Assembly (NCBI GenBank): GCA_963662175.1
Contig: OY759225.1
Span: 17,099,601-17,163,600, forward strand
DNA from: Aradus depressus
Lineage: Eukaryota; Arthropoda; Insecta; Hemiptera; Aradidae
Direction of reading: 5' to 3'
Length of the DNA: 64,000 bases
The position numbers and the translations under genes were made by a program. The notes under the pieces were generated by a model. The model was not told the DNA's origin. It saw only the letters and a program-made list of their open reading frames with translations, and searched no databases. Below are positions 53,457 to 63,689 of the stretch, piece by piece. How positions within the stretch are numbered: the stretch's first letter is position 1; every line of letters starts with the position of its first letter.

Positions 53457-54046
53457 AAGAAAGAAAAAAGATAATTTTCTAAAAATGTTATGAAAACTTT
53501 TTTAAGTACTTTTTTTTCTTTTCTTTTTTTAAATATGCACCAAAAATATGCAAAATAAATGTTGCTTTAATTGGTTCCCTTTGGTCCAAAACACATTTTA
53601 AAAACAGTGATGTGTGAAGCATAGAAACGAATACGCAAATGCATATAAATCTAGGCCCTATTATAATCTACTCTTCTCCATGAAAATAAATCAAAATTGC
53701 GGGCTACTGCGCCTCCCTCTACCTCTTGCCTACGGCCAACCATGACTACCCTAACCTGCTCAATTTAATTTTCCACCTTAAGAACATCTATGGAAAGAGG
53801 TGACAGAAAGATACCAGATTTTGTCCAGTGAATGAAGCCAAGGGAGGGGAAGTAGGATATTGAAAATTGTACATGGGGAAGGGGGGAGTCTTTTTGGTAA
53901 TGGGTCCCCGGTGGGGTTACCATGCCAACACTCCCGTCTGCTTCCTCCTTCCACGGCCACCTCGGTCACTCTGTAATCCAGGGCCCACAATCACTGCACA
54001 CCTTCACACCCGCCTCCCACTTCAAGGTGGGCAGAATGATAAATAA
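53457..54046. other. Possible LINE 3' UTR; otherwise unassigned
   Basis: 53690-54046 is GC-richer and ends in aaggtgggcagaatgataaataaata, which looks like a retroelement 3' end. No coding evidence. Confidence 0.3.
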
Positions 54047-54218
54047 ATAGGCCATTATAGGACATTCTTATACGCGCTTACGGATCACTCTTTCACCCCC
54101 TTCTCAAAATAATTTTATACTGGCATAACTGGACACATGAAAGTAATGGGCGTCAGCGGTATTTTTTTGTTTCATTGTACAGCGTGGTTCTGAGTAACTT
54201 TTCTATACCCAGTATGAG
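54047..54218. mobile_element. MITE family P, truncated copy
   Basis: ggccattataggacattctt, ttttatactggcataactgg and ttcattgtacagcgtggttc; the right end is lost. Confidence 0.65.
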
Positions 54219-54433
54219 AGGGCGCCGGTAGGGATCTATCGATACAAGTAAAGTATCGATACTTTTCTTTCGATACCCAAGTAGGTATCGAATAGATAAT
54301 AATTGTATCGATTCAAATTTCAACAATTAAAAAAAATTATGTAAATTTTTCAATTCGTCAAAATCGTTCACCGTTTAATTTATTACAATTTTCTTTTATT
54401 TGTTGTTGCAGTAAAATACTGAACTCAAATTCC
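54219..54433. mobile_element. SINE1 head remnant and hAT end
   Basis: gagggcgccggtag at 54219 is a SINE1 head. From 54234 tagggatctatcgatacaag is the right-end inverted repeat of the hAT at 4094-5040, and 54330-54430 matches its interior (gaactcaaat..., cagtaaaatactgaact). A partial copy of that hAT. Confidence 0.75.
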
Positions 54434-54620
54434 GGTCCACGGACAAACGATACCGGCAGGTCGGTTCCATACGACAAGTGTTGGACACATGATTTGTGTT
54501 GGATACATTTGAGTCTTCAGTGTGAAAGCCCCCATTGATTTCTCGGTTTCATTCTCGGGGACAAATGTGTCCAACACGTGTGGCGTCGCATGTCGCTCCG
54601 GTGTGAAAGCCACCTTAGAG
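54434..54620. mobile_element. MITE with gtgtccaac repeats
   Basis: acaagtgttggacacatgat and its near complement gacaaatgtgtccaacacgt face each other; the right end reads ggtgtgaaagccacctta and the complementary sense is tggctttcacaccggagcga. Type unassigned. Confidence 0.4.
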
Positions 54621-55537
54621 TCTGACACACATGGATTAGAATTAAAAATTCTACTAAAAAATAAAATGAAATAAATAAATACTTAAAAATATGAGTACAA
54701 AAATAATAATATTCTGTATGTCTAAGCGTCTGTATGTCGTTGAACAATATTACGGCAAAATGTAGAACTAGTATATATATATACTAGTTCCTTTAGTAGC
54801 ATAGATACTCATATTTAAACTTTACAATTAATGCAGACCAAAATTTTACGAGTGAGCGATATAACCAAAAACTATAATTCTCTCGCTTGTGCTGGGTACT
54901 AATAACATAATTTATGTAGGATCAATAGAAATTTTTATGTTCTTATCATCTTCAACATTCTGAGTGCGTGTCATATAAAGAACTTGATGGTTATGTCTGT
55001 GCACATAAATTTTATGACTGATGAGACTGAATGTAATGAAAACGAAATGTCCAACATTAAATTTTGGGACTTAGTAGCAGTATTGTCGTATCTCAATCAC
55101 GGTATCTACACCTAATATTGGTTTTAAGTGTTGGCCACAATTTTAATTTTAATTTACTGCTGCCTGGAACTTCACGAAATTCGATATTGAGTTTTCACAG
55201 GAATTTCATCATGTTCAATCCCTTGACTTTAAAATTGAAAAAAAAAAAGTTTATGTCGATTTGTGGGCGTCTGTAGCGACACAAAATTTTAATTTTTTTA
55301 ACTAGAACCCCAAAACGACAGCACTTATTTCTAGTCAAATTCACAAAGGAAATAAGAGGATTATAGGGAGAAGAGGGCTTAACACAAATGCCTTAATAAC
55401 TGCCGATGTAATGGATATCGCCAAGAAATTTTATATGTGAACTCAAATGCCCATGAGGACTAGACCTATACATTTTCAGCCAGATATATTGATTTTCAGT
55501 CAAATCGTTAAATTTGGTTAAGAGGGTGACCAAAAAA
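54621..55537. other. AT-rich region with family G
   Basis: 55320-55520 is family G (taactgccgatgtaatggat). No gene; a 70-codon frame at 55064 has no domain. Confidence 0.35.
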
Positions 55538-55758
55538 CTCATGCCCGGGCTTTAACTACAAGGTCATATCGCCTACTACCAGAGCGCTCTTTCGTCACTC
55601 TGGTGGACATGAGCCCGACTCTACTATGGGAGTCCTAAATTTTGCCTACCCTAAATTTGTATTCACCTAGCCTAGTGGTCTTTAACGAGAACCTGACATC
55701 GTACAGGCTCCATTGCTTAGAGCCCCATTCGAAGGACTGCGTGCATGGTCAACGTAAT
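55538..55758 (-). mobile_element. SINE1 fragment
   Basis: 3' part to the middle block (agccccattcgaaggactgc); head missing. Confidence 0.85.
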
Positions 55759-56066
55759 TTCCACCTTTCAAATCAAAAACTAAACAAGTACGCATACCAT
55801 TAATTTGTAAATATGTTTTTTTGTGTTCACTTATTATTTTTTTCAGCATGATTGATTGCTGACTTACTTTGCATAGTACATAAAATTAATAAAAAAGGAA
55901 TTGTAATATAATTTTAATATAAAAATAATATTATTTCAAGAGCATAGAGGGGGAAAGAGAGTATCTTAAGTCTTCCCGATAACAGATATTATAAAATAAC
56001 AGACTGCCTGCCAGAAAAAGTCCCAGTTTCGTTGTATGACTCTCACTTTTAAAAGATAGCACTTTA
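55759..56066. other. Unassigned AT-rich stretch
   Basis: Nothing recognised. Confidence 0.3.
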
Positions 56067-56080
56067 AACTGTTATAACTG

Positions 56081-56280
56081 GAGCCATGGTGGCCGTGCGG
56101 GCTAGAGCGTAGTGCTCTGGTCGCATGGTCTCACCATGGTTTGTGGGTTTGAATCCCGTCCGGGAGTGAGTTTTATTTAGTAGATAAAACTCCCTCCCGG
56201 GGCCATGGATGTCGTAAATAACTAGATACACAGTGACATGGCTAATATGCATCGTACATGAGGCCAAAAAAAAAAAAAAA
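56081..56280 (+). mobile_element. SINE2, complete copy
   Basis: gagccatggtggccgtgcgg to an A18 tail; exact 14-bp duplication aactgttataactg (56067-56080 and 56281-56294). B-box gggtttgaatcccgtccggg. The reference copy for SINE2 ends. Confidence 0.95.
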
Positions 56281-56384
56281 AACTGTTATAACTGCTATTT
56301 AAAAATAGCAGTAATGGCAGTTACACAAAAACAGTGCCTTTTTACTATCTACAAAATGACTACAGGCGATTTTCGAAAAATATA

Positions 56385-56475
56385 CCTGACGTGGACAATA
56401 CAAGATTTTCTTATACCAACAACGCTTACAAATCATTCTCTCTCTTTCCCCTTTTCAAAATCATTTCATTCCATT
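56385..56475. mobile_element. MITE family P fragment
   Basis: caagattttcttataccaac to ccccttttcaaaatcatttc; only the left half. Confidence 0.65.
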
Positions 56476-57112
56476 TCGGTTAATCCAATCGATAATATAA
56501 TGTTACTAACTATACATTTTACTATAGAGCAGGTATTGATGGTTTTCCTATGTTTCCCCGTTGAAGTAGGTGCATGTTCCCCTCACAGCTCATGACCGCA
56601 GCCCATTCAATTTGCATTCAGACAGGTGACTATAGTTAGTAGATCCCCTCGTTTTAAGGTGCAATATAGGCCAGTTAGCACTAATTGTTGTGGGAAGTGC
56701 GCCCTCTCATGTGGTCACCTTGCGGTTTCAATATCCCACCCAACACAACAGAATTGCATTTAATTTACCTACCTCACTACCTCATTCTAGTCCACAGTCG
56801 CAAAGGATACAAAACGAAATTTTGTCGTCTCTTTTGTATCTCTAATTTGAGGACTTAGTAATGATTGGAAATTTTATAAGTAATAATATTGGTAAGAATC
56901 AATTTTTCGATAGGACTAAAATTTTTCGAGTAAATTTAGGGAACGTCTAAAAATAAGTGTTTCAAAACATTTCAGGATTTATATGAAACAAATAAAAAGA
57001 ATTAAAGGAGAATCACCGGCTATGTACTTCCCCAGCATGTATTAATCAATTACATTTTCGCTTTTCCTCCAAAACCAATCGACCATTCTGGCTAAAACTC
57101 AATATTTCACTT
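56476..57112. other. Unassigned, with family E and family G pieces
   Basis: 56840-56975 is family E (ttttcgataggactaaaatt). 57000-57110 is family G border (gagaatcaccggctatgtac-ttccccag). 56560-56770 is more balanced in composition, with no family recognised. Confidence 0.35.
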
Positions 57113-57114
57113 AT

Positions 57115-57494
57115 ACAGGGTGATTCCCTCGTAACTTTAAAAAAGGTGAGGTTTAAATTGAGGTGAAACTAGACCGAAAATGGAGTAGAATGCCAACCGC
57201 ACCTTTCTATCTCAATCCGTTGCCGAGATATAACTTTTTTTTAAAAATGTTTCGAGAAAACCACGTTTTTTGCCATCAAGTCCCACATTTCTCCCCTTTA
57301 AATCAACTTTTCTCAACTTTTGACCACATTTTCAATTTCCAGTGGGTCTTGATGACAAAAAACGTGGGTTTCTCGAAAAAGTTTTTGAAAAATCGTATCT
57401 CGGCAACGGATTGAGATAGAAAGATGTGGTTGGCGGCATTCTACTCCATTTTCAGTCTAGTTTCATCCAATTAGGTTACGAGGGAATCACCCTG
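57115..57494. mobile_element. Tc1/mariner-type MITE, foldback
   Basis: Ends cagggtgattccctcgtaac and complement, flanked by TA (57113-57114, 57495-57496). The arms extend about 160 bp (atctcaatccgttgccgaga, aaaaaacgtgggtttctcga and complements). Inserted in a family G copy. Confidence 0.92.
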
Positions 57495-58638
57495 TATATT
57501 GGCTTCTGAATCCTCATATTAAATTTTGTATATTACGATACATACACATCGTCAGTTATTTGGGTATTTGAGACGACTCCTCCTTTTTTCCTCTTCCTCT
57601 TCCCTTTGACCGATTTTTGAGTCCCTCACCTCCGGCCGATTCCGCTGAAAATTAATAGGTATCATTCTTATGGGGCTTTGAATTTAATTAAATATAAAAT
57701 ATCATGTGAGACATTCATTACTGACAGTTATTGGGATTTTTGAGTCCCTCACCTCCGGCCGATTCCGCTGAAAATTAATAGGTATCATTCTTATGGGGCT
57801 TTGAATTTAATTAAATATAAAATATCATGTGAGACATTCATTACTGACAGTTATTAGGATTTTTGAGTCCCTCACCTCCGGCCGATTCCACTGAAAATTA
57901 ATAGGTATCATTCTTATGGGGCTTTGAATTTAATTAAATATAAAATATCATGTGAGACATTCATTACTGACAGTTATTGGGATTTTTGAGTCCCTCACCT
58001 CCGGCCGATTCCGCTGAAAATTAATAGGTATCATTCTTATGGGGCTTTGAATTTAATTAAATATAAAATATCATGTGAGACATTCATTACTGACAGTTAT
58101 TAGGATTTTTGAGTCCCTCACCTCCGGCCGATTCCACTGAAAATTAATAGGTATCATTCTTATGGGGCTTTGAATTTAATTAAATATAAAATATCATGTG
58201 AGACATTCATTACTGACAGTTATTGGGATTTTTTAGTCCCTCACCTCCGGCCGATTCCGCTGAAAATTAATAGATATCATTCTTATGGGGCTTTGAATTT
58301 AATTAAATATAAAATATCATGTGAGACATTCATTACTGACAGTTATTGGGATTTTTGAGTCCCTCACCTCCGGCCGATTCCGCTGAAAATTAATAGGTAT
58401 CATTCTTATGGGGCTTTGAATTTAATTAAATATAAAATATCATGTGAGACATTCATTACTGACAGTTATTGGGATTTTTGAGTCCCTCACCTCCGGCCGA
58501 TTCCGCTGAAAATTAATAGGTATCATTCTTATGGGGCTTTGAATTTAATTAAATATAAAATATCATGTGAGACAAATAAATAAAACAAACTTATTTTTGA
58601 AATATTGTCTATTCCACTAAAGATATATATACATATAT

Positions 58639-58673
58639 AACTACCGGTTTCGGCTTTATACCATCGTCAGGTC
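58639..58673 (-). ncRNA. Hammerhead ribozyme motif, family E
   Basis: Minus strand: stem I GAC, CTGACGA, unpaired T, stem II GGT-ataaa-GCC (one wobble), GAAA, palindromic stem III CCGG, TA (cleavage after A), stem I partner GTT (one wobble). Confidence 0.75.
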
Positions 58674-58690
58674 TAGTTATGAACTAACTA

Positions 58691-58725
58691 GACCTGACGA
58701 TGGTATAAAGCCGAAACCGGTAGTT
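58691..58725 (+). ncRNA. Hammerhead ribozyme motif, family E
   Basis: Exact inverted partner of 58639-58673: CTGACGA at 58694-58700, GAAA at 58713-58716, CCGG at 58717-58720, predicted cleavage after A58722. Confidence 0.75.
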
Positions 58726-59150
58726 ATATATGTATATATATCTTTAGTGGAATAGACAATATTTCAAAAATAAGTTTGTTTTATTTATTTATTACAAGTT
58801 TCCACAATATGTCCGCGTTTCTCAACTTAGATCATGTGAGACATTCATTACTGACAGTTATTGGGATTTTTGAGTCCCTCACCTCCGGCCGATTCCACTG
58901 AAAAGTAATAGGTATCATTCTTATGGGGCTTTGAGTTTAATTAAATATAAAATATCATGTGAGACATTCATTACTGACAGTTATTGGGATTTTTGAGTCC
59001 CTCACCTCCGGCCGATTCCGCTGAAAATTAATAGGTATCATTCTTATGGGGCTTTGAATTGAATTAAATATAAAATATCATGTGAGACATTCATTACTGA
59101 CAGTTATTGGGATTTTTGAGTCCCTCACCTCCGGCCGAGGTATCATTCCT

Positions 59151-59475
59151 ATAGGGCTTTGAATTTACTTATGAATTTTCCTGTCAATACTTTCATTACA
59201 ACGGTAGTTATTAGAGTTTTTGTGTTGTGGCTTCCCCCTAATGTCCCTTTTCCTTTGGCCGATTTGGCTAAAATTCAATAATAGTCGTTCTTAGAGAATT
59301 CTGTGTACACATATAAAATTTCGTGTTCATCGGGAATTATTGTGTTCACAGACAGACATTTGTTTTTTTTTAATATTTGAAATCAGGAGGTCGGAATACA
59401 TAAAATTCCGTTGAAAACTCTGCATCGAATTTCTGACCGATTACATAACTTTCCCTATACTTCGTATACTAGCTA
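59151..59475. repeat. Family G copy with terminal hairpin
   Basis: cattacaacggtagttatta, ataaaatttcgtgttcatcg, ttccgttgaaaactctgcat, and ending ttccctatacttcgtatact. The fullest copy of the 3' part of family G. Confidence 0.6.
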
Positions 59476-59569
59476 TCTACAAAATTACTAGTAAAACATA
59501 GTTCATTAAATCGCGCTGGGGAATTACATTACTAGTGATGCACCGACTGCCTTTTTTAATGTAATAAAG

Positions 59570-59765
59570 TCTAGTAAAAGCAGTTTACAAATCACTCTCT
59601 TCGCCCCTTCTCAAAATTATTTCATACTGCCATTACTGGGTATAAGAATGTCTATTCTCAAGATAACGCTGTACAGAGACAAAATGAAATGATTTCGAGA
59701 AGGGGAAGGGTAGAGAGAGTGATCTGTAAGTGTTTTTGGTATAAGAAAATCCTATAATGGCCACT
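59570..59765. mobile_element. MITE family P copy
   Basis: tttacaaatcactctcttcg, ttactgggtataagaatgtc and ggtataagaaaatcctataatggccac; left end truncated. Confidence 0.7.
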
Positions 59766-59819
59766 TTACATATATTTTTCTTAATTTTTTTAATTTTTCA
59801 AAAAAAACTATCAATACAT

Positions 59820-60003
59820 AGTTAGTTATTATGACGCATGTCCAGGCTTTAAATACAAGGTTATATCGCCTTCTACCAGAGCGCTCTTTCGTCATTCTGG
59901 TGGACATGAGCCCGACTCTACTATACGAGCACTTTTAGCCATCCGTAAATTTTTATTCACCTAGGGTAGGGGTCTTTAACGAGTAGAGGCTCGGGACCAA
60001 CCC
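59820..60003 (-). mobile_element. SINE1 fragment
   Basis: Minus-strand 3' part, up to gagtagaggctcgggacc. Confidence 0.85.
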
Positions 60004-60479
60004 TTTGTGCAAAGAAACCTGGAAAAAGAATTACTTTGTATCATTTTGTATTTTTCCAGGTTTCCCGAAGGATTTAGACGGTATCATCCCTATTGTCAAG
60101 TATAATTTCCCAAAGGAGGAGATATAATGAAAGACCTGTTTGTCAATCTCTGGCAATTTGCCTAATTTAATTTCACAAAAATAATATTGTTTATTCATTA
60201 TAATAATTATTATATAACCTGCCTATAATTTAATATAACAAAGTATTTAATACAATACCGCCATTGATAAGGTGTAACTCGTTACCTTACTTGTGCGTTG
60301 CATATTAATTTTTAGACGTTTGTTTGATTTACGCAAAAACGGTCAATGTTATCGAAAAATTGGTCGTTTCAAAAATGTTCTTTATAACATTTTTAACACT
60401 ATGACGTCCTCAAATTTAAGATTGAACAATTAATTTGCCTTAGACCGTTTGTGCTAATATTCAACAGTTGACTTATATA
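60004..60479. other. AT-rich stretch with an inverted family E copy
   Basis: 60290-60440 is the complement of family E (ttacgcaaaaacggtcaatg). 60009-60065 holds a short hairpin with aaacctgg and ccaggttt. No gene. Confidence 0.35.
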
Positions 60480-60700
60480 TGGGCTCAGAAATCCTCATAC
60501 TAAATTTATTTTCGATAAATCGTAGTTATTAGAGTTTTTAAATTGAGCCCACTGAACCCCCCTTCCAATCAGCTGATATCGCTCAAATTTTCTGTTATAT
60601 CCTCATTGGGTTTTTGACTTTAAATATGAAATTTCATGTCGATATATTCATTACATCGGCAGTTATTAGGGTTATTTGATTTGATTTTGTTTCAAATCAA
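60480..60700. repeat. Family G copy
   Basis: tgacttt-aaatatgaaatttcatgtcg, cattacatcggcagttatta. Confidence 0.5.
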
Positions 60701-60706
60701 TCAGAG

Positions 60707-60872
60707 ATCATATGTACCAAAATGGCTTGTAGGGACTCACTGATTATTTCGACTAATAGAGCGTTGAGATTTCGAGTAATGGAGGTTTTGGGGCTTGAAG
60801 GGAAAGGAACAAAATTTTTTTTCGAGTTTTGGAGGTTTTCGACTTATCGAGGTTCGACTTATAGAGGTTCTA
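60707..60872. mobile_element. Right end of the pogo-type element
   Basis: Nearly identical to 24168-24333: tggcttgtagggactcactg through cgacttatagaggttctac. Followed by a (TA)n tract at 60879-60900. Confidence 0.85.
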
Positions 60873-60900
60873 CATACATATATATATATATATATATATA

Positions 60901-61159
60901 AGTGATATCCAAAATTAAATTATATAAAAACAATTATAGCGTATAATTTAATAAAGAGGGTTTTATAGATGTTTATATCTCCTGAAAATTTAAAAATGAT
61001 GAATTATCCCATCTTACAAATAAGCAACAATTTGGAAAATATTTATAAATAAAATTGTAAGGGATCGGTTTGGCACATTGATATCTCTTTGTCCCCTATG
61101 GAAAAATGTCTGAACTTATTTCAACATAACTTCATATTTTGAAACTGCCTATAAAACAA
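60901..61159. other. Unassigned AT-rich stretch
   Basis: Nothing recognised. Confidence 0.3.
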
Positions 61160-61164
61160 TATAT

Positions 61165-61450
61165 TTTCATCATCATCATCATCATCATCCTCGGCGCTAC
61201 AGATCCATTCGAGCCTTGGCCTTCTCCAGAGACTTCCCCCAAAGATTCCTTTCCAGCGCAAGCGTTCTCCAGTTTTGCATCCGAAGGTTCCTTGCGTCCA
61301 TCCATCTCTTCCTCGGTCTTCCTCGTCCTCTGTTTCCCTCCGGGATCACTACCATCATTCTTCGTGAGGTTTCACCCTCCTGCATCCTCTACACATGGCC
61401 TGCCCATCGAAGACTCGCCAGTCTTATCATGTCTATAATCTTAGGCTAAC
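61165..61450 (-). mobile_element. RTE-like LINE 3' end
   Basis: On the minus strand the coding end is followed by cgaatggatctgtagcgccg and a (ATG)n tail (61168-61190), a common RTE-type 3' end in arthropods. GC-richer than its flanks. Confidence 0.75.
61197..61385 (-). pseudogene. RTE-like LINE reverse transcriptase C-terminus
   Basis: The frame reads GRGRPRKRWMDARNLRMQNW and RTLALERNLWGKSLEKAKAR. The basic GRPRKRWMD word, followed by W-R-x-LA-x-x-R-x-x-W and EKAKA, is the usual end of RTE-type LINE proteins. Only the last 60 or so codons survive. Three other frames across the same bases are shadows. Confidence 0.75.
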
Positions 61451-61829
61451 ACTATTGATTCTATGTAAAAATGTTTTCAACCAAACTTCATATTTTGAAT
61501 CTGCCTTTTCCGGAATAACATTTAGAATACATATAATATTATAATGTATGTAATATGTTATATATATAATATTATGTTTTAATGTTTAGGGAAAAGTTTT
61601 TTATTAATTTCCCAAAATACAGGACCTCTCCACTTTTTGTTAACAAAACTCTCTAGGTTTTATTATCATGTTTAAAACAGTTTCTTTCTAATGTAGGGGC
61701 TCATCTGGTAGCCAAATTTGTTTAAAAGAGACATAATTATATTTGTACTTCTCCGACTATACAAAGTCTAGTAGTTGTATATTCGGTCAGAAAAGTCGAA
61801 GTTGAATTTTCAACGGAATGTATATATTG
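61451..61829. other. Unassigned AT-rich stretch
   Basis: At 61745-61775 a tacttctccgactatacaaag word is a family G-type end. Nothing else. Confidence 0.3.
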
Positions 61830-62501
61830 TCCTTTCTTTGTGGATCAATTTTATTGTTAATTCACTCCTACTTAGTTCATCACATCTTAAGCCTAAACAC
61901 AACTCTCCGTCTTCACTCAGACCGTCTCCATTGACTCAGACCTCGAATCTACACACTAATTCAAAAACAGGTGATGGCCGTGTTTTCTTTTGTACTCATT
62001 TGTTTTAAAAGAAAATGCATTCTAGTAAGTTGTGTGCAAGTGACTGTTGTGTCGCAAAAATGGATGTTTTAATGCCAATTGCCGCAGGTTTTGCAGCTGC
62101 TGCAATAGCCATAGCTGTGGCGAAAAAAAATAAACATAAGAATGTAAAGAAACGTTTGTGGGTAAGACCTTGGGTTTATGAGCGTCCATCAGAATTTACT
62201 GAAAGAACTGTCCATGGAAGATACAAAAATTTACTTCAACTATTTGAGGATGAATAAAAAAACCTTAGATTACTTGCTTCTGAAGGTGGCACCAATAATA
62301 TCTCGGGAAATGACACATTTGCGTAACCCAATACCCACTGAGGAACGACTTATCGTTACTCTGCGATTTCTTGCCACAGGCGAGAGCTACTCAAGCCTTC
62401 AAAACAGTAGTCGCGTACCTCAGTGTACACTTTCAACCATTATATCTGAAACTTGTAACTCTATATATTAGAGTCTGAAGGACGAATTTTTAAAAGTAAG
62501 T
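61830..62501 (+). mobile_element. PIF/Harbinger element, 5' part
   Basis: Leader (ttaattcactcctacttagt, actcagaccgtctcc) shared with the non-autonomous relatives at 10840, 11905, 24722, 40440 and 48150, followed by the transposase first exon. The downstream exon and the far end are not in place. Confidence 0.8.
62015..62501 (+). pseudogene. PIF/Harbinger transposase, first exon
   Basis: Starts near MDVLMPIAAGFAAAAIAIAV, then RLWVRPWVYERPSEFTERTV and HG. The frame then shifts near 62215, with a loss of about ten codons, to EDTKIYFNYLRMNKKTLDYL, PIPTEERLIVTLRFLATGES and YSSLQNSSRVPQCTLSTIIS. WVRPW, NYLRM, LRFLATG-x-SY and the S-x-ST-I-S-x-x helix match the DNA-binding half of Harbinger transposases. 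TAG at 62469 interrupts SIY-SLKDEFLK, and gtaagt at 62496 is a donor site at the usual exon end. The DDE catalytic exon is absent. Confidence 0.9.
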
Positions 62502-63550
62502 ATTCAAAATGGTATATAAAATATTTATTGTAAAGATAAATGTATTATACTTAATTATTATTTCTAGATAATTATTATATTTATTGGGAGGGAGATATGC
62601 GCATGCGCGGCACGCGTACAACGTGAAGAAAGGAAACAGCAGGAGAGGGAGAGACAACATTTATCAAATATTGGATGAGAATGAAAACTATGATAAAAGA
62701 ACTTTTATAAAACTTGAGCTATTACACTATCACATTTATCGTAAAAGTTCTTTTATAAAAGATCTTTGTCAAAAAACTTTTATAGTGTAATACCCGCCTT
62801 ATTAAATGTATCAATACAAAATTTCATATGTGAATTCAAAACCACATAAGGACGATACATAAATAGCGGATTCGGCTAAAGGGGGGGGGGGGGATCAGAG
62901 GGGGCTCAATTTAGTATGAGGATTTAGGAACTTTATGTGAGTCAACTGTTGAATATTAGGGAAGCGAAAATTTATTTGATTAATTCACTCTGGGTAACTA
63001 CATTGCCGCTGATTCACCGACGAATTTTCTTTCAGCATGGAATTTCTGACCGATTCTTATACTTTGTATATTTGGGAAAGTAAAAAGCACAGTAACTTAA
63101 GTGATATTCCCTAAAATTATCTAAAAGTTTAACATTTAATAGAAATTAGGAAGCTTTCAGAAACCATTATTTTTCTGCTGTAAGGAAAAGAATTTTTTAA
63201 TTACTTTATTATTTCAAAATGTTTAAAAACTTTTTTAAGCTATCATTTTTTGGAATTGCAAATGTTTCACAACTTAATTTATTGCTAATGTAAAAAAATA
63301 GTTTAATTATTCTTTAAAAAAACGAAAAATATACGTTGTTGTCTGTGGGACGATGGTCGGAATTCCTATACAGTAGAGCATCGATTATCCGAATACCAAT
63401 TATAATTATAATTAATAATAAATGAATATTAATAATATATAAACAGGAATTTTTTTTTTTTTTTTTTTTTCTTGTATTTGTATTATTGTCGAGTAGAAAT
63501 AGTAGATACAACCCCTCAGACGGTCAGTTTGACCATGAGTATTGTCTGTC
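62502..63550. other. Family G pieces, hairpin and pogo-like end; no gene
   Basis: 62675-62790 holds a hairpin with ataaaagaacttttataaaa and near-complements. 62800-63080 is family G, with a G12 run at 62881 and attgccgctgattcaccgac. 63370-63410 reads cagtagagcatcgattatcc-gaat, a pogo-type end, before a T24 run at 63447. Confidence 0.4.
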
Positions 63551-63551
63551 A

Positions 63552-63688
63552 ATATTAGGTTAGTTTAGATTTTATGACTCATGCCAGGGCTTTTAACTAT
63601 GAGGTCATATCGCCTACTACCAGATCGCTCTTTCTTCACTCTGGTGGACATGAGCCCGACTCTTCTGTGGGAGTCCTAAATTTTGCCT
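63552..63688 (-). mobile_element. SINE1 3' part with tail
   Basis: Tail taggttagtttagattttat, then catgccagggcttttaacta to tcctaaattttgcctac. Confidence 0.85.
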
Positions 63689-63689
63689 A

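Larger units (their letters stand above)
58574..58829. mobile_element. Penelope-like foldback (family E) in the satellite
   Basis: 256 bp between exact atcatgtgagac (58562-58573 and 58830-58841). Arms: ataaataaaacaaacttatt and complement, meeting near 58681. The satellite therefore existed before this insertion. Confidence 0.92.
57612..59150. repeat. 123-bp satellite, about eleven copies
   Basis: Units start gatttttgagtccctcacct at 57612, 57735, 57858, 57981, 58104, 58227, 58350, 58473 and, after the insertion at 58574-58829, at 58865, 58988 and 59111. Nearly identical. Alternating unit types (ccgattccgct / ccgattccact) suggest a two-unit step in amplification. A 62-codon frame across two units is a by-product. 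Confidence 0.95.

Noticed and set aside
56081..56160. Serine/leucine-type tRNA look-alike
   Set aside because: Head of SINE2, with the SINE body, poly-A tail and a 14-bp target duplication.
57612..59150. Regular repeats and an open frame of two equal halves
   Set aside because: Satellite with 123-bp units; the frame repeats because the unit does and 123 is divisible by 3.
61139..61449. Proline/serine-rich open frames on the plus strand
   Set aside because: Antisense of the RTE-like LINE coding end, which has the better-supported frame on the minus strand.
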